Positions 1-9,041 of a stretch of DNA of 64,000 nucleotides are shown piece after piece. A program made the position numbers and the translations under genes. Below the pieces are notes generated by a model. The model saw only the letters and a program-made list of their open reading frames with translations, was not told the origin of the DNA and searched no databases. Each line of letters begins with the position of its first letter. The stretch's first letter is position 1. The DNA comes from Candidatus Fermentithermobacillaceae bacterium UBA3951 (GTDB lineage Bacteria; Bacillota; Sulfobacillia; Fermentithermobacillales; Fermentithermobacillaceae): contig DGDN01000043.1 in assembly GCA_002385465.1 (NCBI GenBank), forward strand, positions 12,863 through 76,862. The letters are read 5' to 3'.

Positions 1-308
1 TTGCCTTCAATTGCAACGTCTGTCATCCTCGACGTGGGCTGGAGGTTGCCGGACGTATGGTTGATGTCAATGCTACCCACTGTAACACCCAAGCCGACCT
101 GCATGGGGTTCGTGCCGCCGCGAGCTCCGGTATCGGTGCCGGACGGCGAACCTGCGCCACGCAAAGTCTGACTAAAGACCTCCTGGAACGTCACCCTCGA
201 AGACTTGAAACCGGGTGTGTTCACGTTGGCCACGTTGTTGCCTATTACATCCATTCTCGTCTGGTGAGTCCTAAGACCCGACACAGCGCTGAACAGTGAA
301 CGCATCAT
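1..308 (-). CDS. flgE: Flagellar hook protein FlgE, N-terminal part (cut by left window edge)
   Basis: The 102 visible residues begin [20 protein letters not shown] and continue with the [15 protein letters not shown] signature of the N-terminal helix domain shared by rod and hook proteins. The next part (about residues 50-100) is the start of the hook D1 region. FlgE or a close paralogue (FlgG/FlgF) is possible, but the position directly after flgD favours the hook protein. It would be exported by the flagellar type III apparatus and polymerise on the rod. The start is one of two adjacent ATGs (306-308 or 303-305). The gene lies 114 bp after the preceding operon gene, a gap with no clear terminator. 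The C-terminus is outside the window. Confidence 0.85.
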   Translation of the reverse strand, partial: MMRSLFSAVSGLRTHQTRMDVIGNNVANVNTPGFKSSRVTFQEVFSQTLRGAGSPSGTDTGARGGTNPMQVGLGVTVGSIDINHTSGNLQPTSRMTDVAIEG

Positions 309-422
309 GGTTCTTCAAAAACCCCTTTCGTTTCTCGGGTATCCCGGCTCTCCTTCACTCGTTCCGGAGAGCTTGGCCTCCCAGAAAGGGTCCGGCCCGG
401 GTACCGCTTTGTGCTTATTGGC

Positions 423-818
423 TTACCTGCCAACCAGCACCGCGCTGTCTATGGAAGTGAACACGTTTTCCTTCATCCGCTCTTCGGGGATCACGGTGAT
501 CACCGTTCTGGTCTGCGGGGCCACGACGAACGCGACGCCCTTCATGAGCACCAATGTCGACCTTGCGCCTTTGGCCGAAGCCGTGTCTACAGCGTTCTCC
601 AGTTTCGCAAGCTTCTCCGCGTCTATCCCTTCCCCCCACGTCTTAAGGCGCTCTTCGGCGTGTTTCGAGAAGGTCACTTGCTGAGAATTCTTGACCTCCG
701 ACAGTACTTCCGCAAACGACTTTGCGCCTGGGTCTACTCGCTTTTCTTGAGGTCGTCCGCTCTTTACCGGGGCAGGCGACCTGACCTTTAGCCTCGGGTC
801 TATCACTCTAAGCTGCAT
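423..818 (-). CDS. Flagellar operon protein, TIGR02530 family
   Basis: This 131-residue protein fits the small conserved flagellar operon family (TIGR02530, 'flg_new') that sits between flgD and flgE in Bacillota. The recognisable core is about residues 45-130: VTFSKHAEERLKTWG, then a segment ending in VVAPQTRTVITVIPEE and a short C-terminus. There is no signal peptide or membrane helix. The start at 818 overlaps the end of flgD by 11 bp, so translation is probably coupled. The biochemical role is not established as far as I know; context suggests hook assembly. Family recognition is from residue pattern and synteny, not from a search. Confidence 0.8.
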   Translation of the reverse strand: MQLRVIDPRLKVRSPAPVKSGRPQEKRVDPGAKSFAEVLSEVKNSQQVTFSKHAEERLKTWGEGIDAEKLAKLENAVDTASAKGARSTLVLMKGVAFVVAPQTRTVITVIPEERMKENVFTSIDSAVLVGR

Positions 819-1320
819 CTTCCTCTACCTCTACCCCTGAAGTCGCCGGCTCCGGAGCTTCGGCCGGCTCGGGCTCGACGACCTGCGGCTCCGGCTCAGG
901 GCCCACGTAAATCAGACTGTCTATGGGAACCAGGTAGTCCCCGGACTTCACCATGAGATGTCCCCTGTGGTAACAGACGGACTCGACTACTCCTTCCAGA
1001 ATACCGGCCTCGTCTTCTGCCACGAATGTCTTTCCTATGAGGTTCGCGGCACTAAGGAGACTCTGGTTCGACTGAGCTGCGATTAGGTACTGAAGGGTAG
1101 CCTGGACCGTCCGGTTCAGTTCTCCGATTTGAGTTGCGCTCGAGAACTGGGCCATCTGGGCCAAGAACTCCTGTTCCTTTATGGGTTCCATGGGGTCCTG
1201 GTACCGGAGCTGCGTGAGCATTATCTTGAGAAACTGGTCCTGAAGCTCTCCGGTCGTGCCCGTCTTAAACCCGTAGGGAACAGAGTTCCCGTATATTCCG
1301 CTTACTCCATCTATCGCCAA
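808..1320 (-). CDS. flgD: Flagellar hook-capping (hook scaffolding) protein FlgD
   Basis: FlgD caps the growing hook and is needed for FlgE polymerisation. The conserved N-terminal export/capping segment is clear at about residues 25-65 (DQFLKIMLTQLRYQDPMEPI, then EFLAQMAQFSSATQIGELN). The protein has 170 residues, short compared with enterobacterial FlgD, and ends in an acidic Pro/Glu-rich tail (about 140-170) that is not part of the family core. The start is TTG at 1320 with a strong Shine-Dalgarno GGAGG about 9 nt upstream. It follows fliK by 24 bp and overlaps the downstream TIGR02530 gene. Confidence 0.9.
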   Translation of the reverse strand: MAIDGVSGIYGNSVPYGFKTGTTGELQDQFLKIMLTQLRYQDPMEPIKEQEFLAQMAQFSSATQIGELNRTVQATLQYLIAAQSNQSLLSAANLIGKTFVAEDEAGILEGVVESVCYHRGHLMVKSGDYLVPIDSLIYVGPEPEPQVVEPEPAEAPEPATSGVEVEEDAA

Positions 1321-1344
1321 ATAATCCGCCTCCTTTCACTCTTC

Positions 1345-2727
1345 CTACACGATGTAATCCAGGTGGCTTCCGGATAGCGCCGGGAGGTAGCTAGCCGAGG
1401 GCTGGCTTGGAACCGCCTCTACACCGAACGAGCGGGCCTTTTTTCTCCCAGCGGAATGAACGCTGCCCCCTCGCTCCCCCCGCGAAGAAGTGTGTTGAGC
1501 ATGACCCTGATCTACCGTAAACCCAGAAAGAGTCAGCCCCAGCTCACTAAAAGACCTCGCCAATTCGCCGGCCGATGTCTCGAGAGCCTGTATGGCTTCG
1601 TGGGACTGGGCGACGAATTTCACGGCGATATCCTGCCCCCTGGCGGTAAGGACCGCAGTAACGCTTCCGAGCCGCGGTGGGTCGAGTTTTAGCTCCACGC
1701 TCCGCGGGAGTCTCTTGAGAGCCTCTTCTCTGAGGCGCTCGGCCAGCGCGCGGGTGTCCGTGACAGACACGTCTTGTCGCCCAGCGGGCCGTCCTTCGGC
1801 CCCTGGTCTCAGGTGGACATCCGGGCCGGGCGCGGTTTCAACCGTCGCCAAGCGGCCAATGGAACCTGTATCGAACGATTCGATAGGTTCCGACGCCTCA
1901 AGCCGCTCTCCGCTTCCCGTATCCCTTGAGAGCCTGCTTTCTCCCAGTTCGGCCTCAAAGTCCAGGGAAATGCCGGCCTCTCGGGACCCCAAACCGTGCT
2001 CGGTGACCGGTCCACGATGGACGGCTTCTTCCTCGTGGGTAGTCACCTGGGAGATTCTTACTGCCTCCGACCGTTCCACCGTGCGCCATGCCTGGGGCAC
2101 CTCAACGTCTGCCTCCATTTGAGTCGGGCTCAGGTGTTCCTTTACGAGTTGAACTGTGGGCGATGAAGCTCCGCCTTCTCGGTCGAGCCCCTTGTCCTTC
2201 TCACCTGCCGAGATCAGGCCCGCGTCGCGGACGCCTCTCAGTTGGGCTCCAACATGAGGGGTCTCTGCGTGGCCGCGCACCTCTCCGGTGTCAAGGACAG
2301 GCCTATTCGGCTCTGGAAGCTCTGGAAGTTCTGTCTTCACCGCGATGAACTGCTTCCGGGCCGAAAAGCCCGTTAGGGGCACCGGCTCACTCGATTGACG
2401 GGCCGTCCCCGCGGTTTCGTGGACTGTCCACAGGCTCTCTCCATCAGGCTCTACAGGCAGGCCAAGGGCACAGGCTGGAAACCTCGTGTTTGGCTCCATG
2501 GGATCTGAAACCCCTGCTAGGACTTCCGCGCTTTCGCTTGAAACGGCGGGGGCCGGAGGCACTAAGATGACAGGGGGTTCAAGGGTCCCGAGAGCCGCGG
2601 CCATGAGGGACGCAAAGATCAGGTGACCCCTTTCTTTTCCGGTAGCGTGTCCTACCGCCGGTACCGTTTGGGCCCCGGTATCCCGAGCAGCGTGAACTCC
2701 TAGAGCACCTTCCAATCCAAGAAACAT
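1345..2727 (-). CDS. fliK: Flagellar hook-length control protein FliK
   Basis: FliK is the secreted ruler that sets hook length and switches export specificity. In this 460-residue protein the N-terminal three quarters is low-complexity, Glu/Pro/Thr-rich and poorly conserved, as usual for the family. The C-terminal Flg_hook domain is at about residues 335-410 (LPRSVELKLDPPRLGSV, then VKFVAQSHEAIQALE and a hydrophobic GLTLSGFTVD segment). It lies 12 bp after fliJ and 24 bp before flgD. The MotE/YlxF-like gene found between fliJ and fliK in Bacillus subtilis is absent here. The assignment rests on the C-terminal domain plus operon position. Confidence 0.85.
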   Translation of the reverse strand: MFLGLEGALGVHAARDTGAQTVPAVGHATGKERGHLIFASLMAAALGTLEPPVILVPPAPAVSSESAEVLAGVSDPMEPNTRFPACALGLPVEPDGESLWTVHETAGTARQSSEPVPLTGFSARKQFIAVKTELPELPEPNRPVLDTGEVRGHAETPHVGAQLRGVRDAGLISAGEKDKGLDREGGASSPTVQLVKEHLSPTQMEADVEVPQAWRTVERSEAVRISQVTTHEEEAVHRGPVTEHGLGSREAGISLDFEAELGESRLSRDTGSGERLEASEPIESFDTGSIGRLATVETAPGPDVHLRPGAEGRPAGRQDVSVTDTRALAERLREEALKRLPRSVELKLDPPRLGSVTAVLTARGQDIAVKFVAQSHEAIQALETSAGELARSFSELGLTLSGFTVDQGHAQHTSSRGERGGSVHSAGRKKARSFGVEAVPSQPSASYLPALSGSHLDYIV

Positions 2728-2739
2728 GACCTTCTTTTC

Positions 2740-3189
2740 TCACCTCTCTTTCGCTCTTAAGAATCGCTCCGCTCCGATCTCGTCCAGGACCTTGGCTTGC
2801 TGCCACCAGAAAGCATCCATGTATTCCCGCAGCTTGTTCTCCCGGTGCCTCTCAAGGGCCCGTTCCTCTTGCGTCCGCAGGATGGCGACTTCCCTGGCCT
2901 TCCGGGTGATTTCACGCTTGGCCTTTAGGTCGGCCCTGTGACGGAAGATCTCGTTGTCAATTGACTCGCCGAACCTCATCATCCGTTTCATAAGATGCGA
3001 GTCCAGCCGGCCCGAGAGAGCGCCCCGTAACTCACGAGCAGCTTCCTCTCTGGCTTCACAAGCCGCATCGAGCCTGGACTTAACCGCATTCTCGTTCCTC
3101 TGAGCTTCTCCGAGCTTCTCTTCCGCAAGCAGCTTGCGCAGCCGCCGTATCTCGAGAACTCGCTCCAGAGGAAACTCGAACTTCTTCAA
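2740..3189 (-). CDS. fliJ: Flagellar export chaperone/stalk protein FliJ
   Basis: FliJ forms the coiled-coil central stalk of the export ATPase ring. The 149 residues begin KKFEFPLERVLEIRRLR, the usual FliJ opening, and are almost entirely charged helical heptads (Lys/Arg/Glu-rich with many Ala), consistent with a two-helix coiled coil and no other domain. Length matches the family. The start is TTG at 3189 with a G-rich ribosome site just upstream. It lies 38 bp after fliI and 12 bp before fliK. Low sequence conservation in the family makes operon position an important part of the call. Confidence 0.87.
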   Translation of the reverse strand: MKKFEFPLERVLEIRRLRKLLAEEKLGEAQRNENAVKSRLDAACEAREEAARELRGALSGRLDSHLMKRMMRFGESIDNEIFRHRADLKAKREITRKAREVAILRTQEERALERHRENKLREYMDAFWWQQAKVLDEIGAERFLRAKER

Positions 3190-3227
3190 ACCCGTCCCCG
3201 TCCTTTATCGACAATCATCCCAATTTG

Positions 3228-4553
3228 CTAAACCACAAGGTTTTCTGAGAAGAGCCCGGTAAGGAGTGAGACTGTTTCTTCAAATGAATGCTTCTCGTCT
3301 ACGCCTTGCCTCAGAAACCCGTTCACCCGGTCCACGTAGTTAATCGCGTGGTCTATGCGGTCGTTTGAGCCCTTGACATAGGCTCCTATGTTTATGAGGT
3401 CCTCGGCCTTCTTGTAAGTCGCCAGGACCGCCCGGAGCTCTTTGGCCGCTTCTCTCTGCGCTTCGCTTGTGACCGTAGTCATGAGCCTTGAGACCGATGC
3501 CAATACATCTATGGAAGGGTAGTGACCGAGCTGGGCCAGGTCCCTGGAGAGGACGATGTGTCCGTCCAGGATCCCCCTTGCTGCGTCGGCTATAGGCTCA
3601 TCCATGTCGTCGCCCTCAACGAGGACCGTGTAGATCCCGGTGATGCTGCCGGTAGAGCTCTTGCCCGCCCGTTCCAGGAGTTTCGGGAGATGGGCGAAAA
3701 CCGACGGAGTATATCCTCTCGTGGTGGGAGGTTCACCCGTTGCCAGCCCGACTTCCCGGAGGGCCATGCACCACCTGGTGAGCGAATCCATCATGAGGAG
3801 GACCGACATCCCGCGGTCACGGAAGTATTCTGCTATGGCCGTGGCCACCCATGCGGCCTTTATCCTCATGAGGGCGGGTTCATCCGAGGTTGCAACAATT
3901 ACGACAGATCGCTTGAGCCCTTCGGGGCCCAAGTCTCTTTCAATGAACTCCCTGACTTCGCGACCGCGCTCGCCGATGAGGGCGATTACGTTCATGTCCC
4001 CCGAGGTGTTCCTGGCAATCATTCCCATGAGTGTCGACTTGCCCACGCCCGAACCGGAGAAAATGCCGATCCTCTGACCTTCGCCGAGGGTGAGGAGACC
4101 GTCTATGGCCTTCACCCCGGTTGCCAGGGGCTCGAGGATCCTGTCCCTCTCAAGGGGCGAAGGCGGCCGTTCAGTGGCAGGATAGTACGTGTCCACGGCC
4201 CACCAAGGCTTCTTGTCCATCGGGAAGCCCAGGGCATCAACGATCCTGCCGAGCATGCCCTCTCCCACCGGCACCTTGAGCTGCCTGCCGGTTGCCTCCA
4301 CCGGGGTGCCCGGCGCCACGCCGTCCAGTTCACCGTAGGGCATAAGGAGGACACGGCCGTCCTTGAAGCCGACCGCTTCGCTGAGGACCGGAACGCCCGA
4401 ATCCGGAAGCAGATAGCACATCTCCCCCATCTTGACTTTGGGTCCCGAGGACTCGATTAGAAGGCCGACAACGTCCCGTACTACGCCGCCGTAAGTGAGC
4501 GGCTGGACAGTCCTGACCGTCTCTTCGTACATCTGGAAGGACACGTCGTTCAT
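3228..4553 (-). CDS. fliI: Flagellum-specific ATP synthase FliI
   Basis: FliI is the hexameric ATPase of the flagellar type III export apparatus at the cytoplasmic face of the basal body. In this 441-residue protein the N-terminal barrel (about 20-90) is followed by the catalytic domain with Walker A GSGVGKST at residues 167-174, the RGREVREF segment, and the Walker B region VLLMMDSLTRW. The later ETPS-like loop TRGYTPSVFAHLPKLLERAG is typical of FliI/SctN ATPases rather than the F1 beta subunit. The ATG start overlaps the fliH stop by 4 bp (ATGA), indicating coupled translation. Full length for the family. Confidence 0.97.
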   Translation of the reverse strand: MNDVSFQMYEETVRTVQPLTYGGVVRDVVGLLIESSGPKVKMGEMCYLLPDSGVPVLSEAVGFKDGRVLLMPYGELDGVAPGTPVEATGRQLKVPVGEGMLGRIVDALGFPMDKKPWWAVDTYYPATERPPSPLERDRILEPLATGVKAIDGLLTLGEGQRIGIFSGSGVGKSTLMGMIARNTSGDMNVIALIGERGREVREFIERDLGPEGLKRSVVIVATSDEPALMRIKAAWVATAIAEYFRDRGMSVLLMMDSLTRWCMALREVGLATGEPPTTRGYTPSVFAHLPKLLERAGKSSTGSITGIYTVLVEGDDMDEPIADAARGILDGHIVLSRDLAQLGHYPSIDVLASVSRLMTTVTSEAQREAAKELRAVLATYKKAEDLINIGAYVKGSNDRIDHAINYVDRVNGFLRQGVDEKHSFEETVSLLTGLFSENLVV

Positions 4554-5275
4554 GCCGTTTCAACCCCCAGGACTTTCTTGCGGGCTTCGGCCAGCGCAAT
4601 TGCGATCGAGCGTATCTGGGACTCAATCGTCACGTCCACGTAGCCGTGAGGCGTAGAAACAATAGCTCCCCCCGCGATTTCCGGATCGCCTACGACTTCC
4701 ATTGACCTTGCGCCGAACTCTCTCTTAAGAGTGGGGACCTCTCCTTCCACAAGAGAAACCAGTTCAGGCGGCACCTTGAGCGAGAACTCCCTCTCATCTC
4801 GGAGGGCCGTGAGGCCTTGGCGGATGAGGTCAAGCACCACCTTGGGATCGGCCTCAAACGCGTCTCCCAGGACCTTGCGGCTAATCTCGATGACCAGGGC
4901 CAGGAGGCGCGGTTCTGAGTCGGCAAGCATCTTGGAGTAGGCCTCCCTCGCCGCCTCTAGGGCGGCTCCCGCTTCTTCTACGAGCTTCTGAGCTTCGGCC
5001 AAACCCTCCGCGTGACCATCGAAATATCCTCGGTTCCTGCCTGCCTCTCTGGCTTCATTGGCGATCTTCCCGGCTTCGTCTCTGGCCCGGCTGATAAGGG
5101 CTTCGGCTTCTTCTCTGGCTTCATCAAGGATGGCTTGTGCCTCTTTCCTTGCGGCATCGAGGATCTCGGCCGGGTCGGGAAGACGCTGCTCAATCCGAGC
5201 CTCGATTTCCACGGGCTTCGGAACCGGGCGCCTTATGCGGATGGGTTGGGAGCGGAAGACTCTAGACAACGACAT
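4550..5275 (-). CDS. fliH: Flagellar assembly protein FliH
   Basis: FliH binds and regulates the FliI ATPase and links it to the C-ring. The 241-residue protein has an N-terminal basic/proline stretch (RIRRPVPKPVE), a long charged coiled coil with repeated EAREEAEALISRARDEAGK-type heptads at about 35-110, and a C-terminal FliH domain (about 120-240) containing EISRKVLGDAF and GDPEIAGGAIVSTPHGYVDV. It overlaps fliG by 14 bp upstream and fliI by 4 bp downstream. The architecture matches FliH rather than an F-type delta/b subunit because of the flagellar context. Confidence 0.92.
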   Translation of the reverse strand: MSLSRVFRSQPIRIRRPVPKPVEIEARIEQRLPDPAEILDAARKEAQAILDEAREEAEALISRARDEAGKIANEAREAGRNRGYFDGHAEGLAEAQKLVEEAGAALEAAREAYSKMLADSEPRLLALVIEISRKVLGDAFEADPKVVLDLIRQGLTALRDEREFSLKVPPELVSLVEGEVPTLKREFGARSMEVVGDPEIAGGAIVSTPHGYVDVTIESQIRSIAIALAEARKKVLGVETA

Positions 5276-6278
5276 CGTCTCCTCCTCCGCGACCTACAAC
5301 GATCTCGCCCTGGTCCTCAAGCCGCCGTATGATCGCAACGATCCTCTGCTGGGCGTCTTCAACATCGCGCATACGGACAGGGCCAAGGTAATCGATGCTT
5401 TCTTTGAGCGTTTCAACGGCCCTGGACGAGAGGTTCTTGTAGACTTTTTCTTTGACTTCATCGGACGCCGCTTTGAGGGCGAGCGGGAGGTCCTTGGACA
5501 TGTCAACTTCACGCAGGAATCGCTGCACGGCTCTGTCGTCGAGATAGATGATGTCTTCGAACAGGAACATCCTCCGCTTGATCTCTTCAGACAGTTCGGG
5601 CGCTTCAACATCGAGGGCATTCAGAATGGTTTTCTCTGTCTGCCTGTCTACATTGTTCAGAATGTCGACGATGGCGCCCACTCCGCCCGTACGCGTGTAA
5701 TCCTGACCGACAACGTTCACCAGCTTGCGTTCCAGGATGCGCTCGATCTCCTTAATGACCTCCGGGCTCGTGCCTTCCATCGCGGCGATCCGCCGGGCGA
5801 CTTCGACCTGAAGGTCGGGAGCCAGCGAAGCGAGAATGGCGCCTGACTGGTTCGGAGCCAAGTAGCTTAGGATAAGGGCGATGGTCTGGGGAGACTCGGA
5901 CTCTAGGAAGTTTAAGAGCTGGCTCGGTTCAGCCTTCCGCGCGAAGTCGAATGGCCTCACCTGAAGCGACGCAGTGAGGCGGCCCAGGACATCAACGGCT
6001 TTGTCCTTCCCCAACGCCTTCTCGAGGAGCACCTTGGCATATTCAATGCCGCCCTCGTCTATGTACTGTTGGGCGATGGCCATATCGGCGAACTCGCTCA
6101 GCACCTGGTCTCTGACGTCTTGGTCGACCCTTTTGGTGCCGGCAATCTCCAGGGTCAAGATGTCTATATCCTCTTCCTTCATGTGTTTCATGACCTGAGA
6201 CGAAAGGTCTGGTCCCAGGGTGATGAGGAGAATGGCCGCCTTTTCTCTTCCTGACAGGACGCCTCTACGAGTGGACAT
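5262..6278 (-). CDS. fliG: Flagellar motor switch protein FliG
   Basis: FliG is the C-ring component that contacts the stator and generates torque. The 338 residues follow the family plan: N-terminal FliF-binding domain (GREKAAILLITLGPDLSSQV at about 10-30), middle domain with the EHPQ-like region (here SESPQTIALILSYLAPNQ, about 127-144), and a C-terminal domain with charged motor helices (AVQRFLREVDMSKDLPLALK, about 248-267). Length is normal. It overlaps fliH by 14 bp and fliF by 1 bp, indicating tight translational coupling of the MS-ring, switch and export genes. Confidence 0.96.
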   Translation of the reverse strand: MSTRRGVLSGREKAAILLITLGPDLSSQVMKHMKEEDIDILTLEIAGTKRVDQDVRDQVLSEFADMAIAQQYIDEGGIEYAKVLLEKALGKDKAVDVLGRLTASLQVRPFDFARKAEPSQLLNFLESESPQTIALILSYLAPNQSGAILASLAPDLQVEVARRIAAMEGTSPEVIKEIERILERKLVNVVGQDYTRTGGVGAIVDILNNVDRQTEKTILNALDVEAPELSEEIKRRMFLFEDIIYLDDRAVQRFLREVDMSKDLPLALKAASDEVKEKVYKNLSSRAVETLKESIDYLGPVRMRDVEDAQQRIVAIIRRLEDQGEIVVGRGGGDDVVV

Positions 6279-7804
6279 CAGTACTCATCCTCCAGTAACC
6301 AGGTCTTGAGAAGTGCGGCCAGCCCGGCCGGGTTTACTCGGGCCATCCTCTCGATGTCTTCCCTAATTTTCTGCCGCGTCAAAAGGTCAGGAGACAGCGC
6401 CGGCGCCTCTTCGACTATGGGAAGAGGTTCAGGCAGGGGTTCCAGAGCTTGGGCACGGCGGCGCCTCAAGAGGAATAGGATGACGGTACCCAGGATGAGA
6501 GCTGCTGTAACCGCGATGGCGTAGATGTAGATTCTGGGGAATGCCTGGTCGGGCGGCGTCATGCCGGCTTGAATCGTGTCGACAAGGCTCGTGTCGAACG
6601 GCATTCCGATTACGCTGATCCTGTCCTGTCTGAGCGGATCGAGCCCCAGGGCGGCGGTAACTCCTTCTGTGATGAGGCCCTTTTCGTCGTCGTCCAGTTC
6701 TTTGTTTACCATGACCGCGACGGAAAGGTTCTTTATGCTGCCGGGAGTCACGAGCGTTTCGGTCGTCCTCCGGTTAACCTCGTAATTGGTGATGGTCTCT
6801 GTACGCTGGTACTGTGACTGTCCCTGGCCTCCTGTTGCATAGGTCGGGACATCGAGGCCACCTGCCACTCCACCGACGGGCGTCCCCGTTCCCTGGTAGC
6901 TCTCGGTCACCTGTTGCGTGCTCCTGAGAGCCCCCTGCGGGTCGGTTGCATATTCGTCGTCAACGATCCTCACCTGGTCGAGGTTCAACGTGGCGCGGAC
7001 CTGGCATACGACGTTCCCCGGTCCCAAGACGGGGGTGAGAGTTGCGAGAAGGCGGGACTCCAGCTCCCGTTCCACCCGCGAAGTCATCTCGAATGCGGCT
7101 GTGGAGACTTGGCCTCCCAAAGGATCGCTTCTTAAGTCCTGAGATAGGAGCTTGCCCGAAGTATCCATGACGGTCACGTCATCGGGAGAAAGCCCTTCGA
7201 CCGACCTCGCCACCAGGTTCATAATGCCCTTTACCGTCGGGCCTCCAAGCTCCTTGCCGGGCGTTAGGTCCAAAAGGACTGCGGCCGTTGCTGGGGTCTT
7301 CAGGGTAGCGAAGACAGTGTTCTCCGGGATGACGATGTGGACTCTCGCGTCCTTAACCCCTGAGATCGACTTGATGGTCCTCACGAGTTCTCCCGAGAGG
7401 GCCCGGGTGTACTGCACTCTGCGTTCAAAGTCCGTCGCCCAAATGGAGTTTCCTTGGATACTCTCAAACCCGACAATCCCGGAGGACGGAAGGCCCTGGG
7501 TAGCCAAGGATAGCCTGGTCCTGTGGATCTCTTCGCCGGGGATTTTCACGGTACGGCCTCCGTCCGCTAGCTCGTATGGAATGCCTTGTCTCTCCAGCTC
7601 GCTGACAATGGCCCCGGCGTCTTGTAGGTCCAGGTTGGACCACAAGACCTCGTACCGGTTTCCCCGCGCCGAGAGACCCAGCGCCAAGAGAGAAGCGACG
7701 AACACTACGGCGACACTGGTTATGATGACGAGCCTGGGTGTTTTGCCCAGCTTTGACCAGGTGTCCCGTATGCCCTTTGTGAGTTGAGCGACACTGGTTC
7801 CCAT
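6278..7804 (-). CDS. fliF: Flagellar MS-ring protein FliF
   Basis: FliF forms the MS ring in the cytoplasmic membrane on which the flagellum assembles. This 508-residue protein has a first membrane helix at about 24-44 (LVIITSVAVVFVASLLALGL), ring-building motifs with the YscJ/FliF domain (about 50-220, including RVQYTRALSGELVRTIKSI and VKDARVHIVIPE), the FliF C-terminal domain (about 250-410), and a second membrane helix near 425-450 followed by an Arg-rich segment. The C-terminal cytoplasmic tail ending TWLLEDEY is the usual FliG-binding region. It lies 12 bp after fliE and overlaps fliG by one base. Confidence 0.96.
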   Translation of the reverse strand: MGTSVAQLTKGIRDTWSKLGKTPRLVIITSVAVVFVASLLALGLSARGNRYEVLWSNLDLQDAGAIVSELERQGIPYELADGGRTVKIPGEEIHRTRLSLATQGLPSSGIVGFESIQGNSIWATDFERRVQYTRALSGELVRTIKSISGVKDARVHIVIPENTVFATLKTPATAAVLLDLTPGKELGGPTVKGIMNLVARSVEGLSPDDVTVMDTSGKLLSQDLRSDPLGGQVSTAAFEMTSRVERELESRLLATLTPVLGPGNVVCQVRATLNLDQVRIVDDEYATDPQGALRSTQQVTESYQGTGTPVGGVAGGLDVPTYATGGQGQSQYQRTETITNYEVNRRTTETLVTPGSIKNLSVAVMVNKELDDDEKGLITEGVTAALGLDPLRQDRISVIGMPFDTSLVDTIQAGMTPPDQAFPRIYIYAIAVTAALILGTVILFLLRRRRAQALEPLPEPLPIVEEAPALSPDLLTRQKIREDIERMARVNPAGLAALLKTWLLEDEY

Positions 7805-7816
7805 CGGTCTCCCCCG

Positions 7817-8122
7817 CTATATAGGCATTCTCATGATCTCTTGGTACGCCTCGAGAGCTTTATTGCGGACGGAGATCACAAGGTCCAGCGCCAGGCTCGC
7901 CTTTTCGGCTGAAAGGACGGCAGTATGCATATCGCGGGCATTGCCGGTCACCAAGTCAATTTGTGCCTGAGACATCTCGCGATCAAGGGCGGTAAGGTTT
8001 GCGGCAGCCTTCTCCAGCACGCTGGAAAACAGTGTTTCACTGGCAGTTGACTCAGAAGGACGGGCCACGGTCCTTTCAACCAGAGGCCCCACTCCAGGTA
8101 TAGAAGCAGCTCTAAGATACAT
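7817..8122 (-). CDS. fliE: Flagellar hook-basal body complex protein FliE
   Basis: FliE links the MS ring to the proximal rod. The 101-residue product shows the family pattern SSVLEKAAANLTALDREMSQ, then DLVTGNARDMHTAVLSAEKA and a C-terminus with VISVRNKALEAYQEIMRMPI. Nearly every FliE ends in a comparable EAYQEIMRMQ/PI motif. There is no signal peptide, as expected for a type III export substrate. It sits between flgC (59 bp) and fliF (12 bp) in the canonical order flgB-flgC-fliE-fliF. Confidence 0.95.
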   Translation of the reverse strand: MYLRAASIPGVGPLVERTVARPSESTASETLFSSVLEKAAANLTALDREMSQAQIDLVTGNARDMHTAVLSAEKASLALDLVISVRNKALEAYQEIMRMPI

Positions 8123-8181
8123 CGATTCTCCTCCCCCCGAGAGACCGGCGCCGGATGAGCGCCGGATTCACACACTTGGCT

Positions 8182-8622
8182 TTATGCCCGAAGCAGTTCA
8201 AGCGCCCGCTGGGCCATTGTCTTGGCGGCTTCTATGGCCGTTACATTGGCCTCGTAAGCTCTGGTTGCCGCCATCATGTCAACCATCTCCGTTACTACAT
8301 CCACGTTGGGATATGTCACATAACCCTCTTCGTCAGCCTCCGGATGACCCGGCGAATACACCCTTCGAAGGGGGCTCCGGTCTTCGGCGATACCGTACAC
8401 TCTGACGCCCCGCGGGAGCTCTCTGACCTCGCGGGCGAGAATGTCCCGGAATGAGTAGCGGGCCCCGTTGGGTGAAAAGAGAGCCACTTTCCGCCGGTAG
8501 GGACCACCGTTCTCGGTCCTCGTGCTTTCGGCGTTTGCGAGGTTTGACGCAATAAGGTCGAGCCTCAGCCTTTCGGCCGTAAGACCCGATGCGCTGGCCT
8601 CAATGGCAGCGAACAACCTCAT
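8182..8622 (-). CDS. flgC: Flagellar basal-body rod protein FlgC
   Basis: FlgC is a proximal rod subunit. The N-terminal rod signature is at about 5-45 (AIEASASGLTAERLRLDLIA, then SNLANAESTRTENGGPYRRK). The C-terminal rod helix is at about 105-146 (VDVVTEMVDMMAATRAYEAN, then VTAIEAAKTMAQRALELL), as in other FlgC proteins. The protein has 146 residues, normal length. It starts 5 bp after flgB and is followed by fliE. Confidence 0.96.
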   Translation of the reverse strand: MRLFAAIEASASGLTAERLRLDLIASNLANAESTRTENGGPYRRKVALFSPNGARYSFRDILAREVRELPRGVRVYGIAEDRSPLRRVYSPGHPEADEEGYVTYPNVDVVTEMVDMMAATRAYEANVTAIEAAKTMAQRALELLRA

Positions 8623-8627
8623 GTGGT

Positions 8628-9014
8628 CTAGCGCCTCCCTTCAGTGATGGCTTTTCTTAGAAGCGACAGATGGGCCCGAAGCTGGCCGGAGACTGCCGAG
8701 TAGTACAGGGCGTTGGCAGCCACTTCGCCCATTTCACGGTCTATGTCGACGCTGTTGCCGTCGGGGGTAATGGCCGAAAGGTCCTGCCCCAAGCAGCCCG
8801 GTTCGACCGTGTTTGAAGGTACGATGTGGCGCGGCGAAGTTGCGACGAGGGTGGGACGTTTCGCGGCACTTGCTTCGGCGAGAGCTGTCCGGAAGTCAAG
8901 GTCGAGTCGCTTGTAGCCCGGTGTTTCTGCGTTGGCGACGTTGTTGGCGAGCACTTCGTGCCTTCGCCAGGCCCCGTCCAACGCGCGCTGCATGATAAGC
9001 GATACATCCTTCAT
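8628..9014 (-). CDS. flgB: Flagellar basal-body rod protein FlgB (first gene of the flagellar operon)
   Basis: FlgB is a proximal rod protein and the first gene of the operon. The sequence contains LANNVANAETPGYKRLDLDF near residues 22-41 and a C-terminal rod helix region. I place the start at ATG 9014 (MKDVSLIMQRAL...) because a GGGGGAAAGAG ribosome site lies just upstream; an ATG 39 bp further upstream would add a 13-residue extension not seen in the family. The resulting length is 128 residues. Expression probably depends on the c-di-GMP riboswitch and hairpin immediately upstream. Confidence 0.94.
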   Translation of the reverse strand: MKDVSLIMQRALDGAWRRHEVLANNVANAETPGYKRLDLDFRTALAEASAAKRPTLVATSPRHIVPSNTVEPGCLGQDLSAITPDGNSVDIDREMGEVAANALYYSAVSGQLRAHLSLLRKAITEGRR

Positions 9015-9041
9015 GCTCTTTCCCCCCCGTAGATGAAACGA

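Noticed and set aside
3522..4460. Long plus-strand frame opposite fliI (312 codons)
   Set aside because: It is fully antisense to a well-conserved ATPase and its composition is the mirror of that gene; no independent motif.
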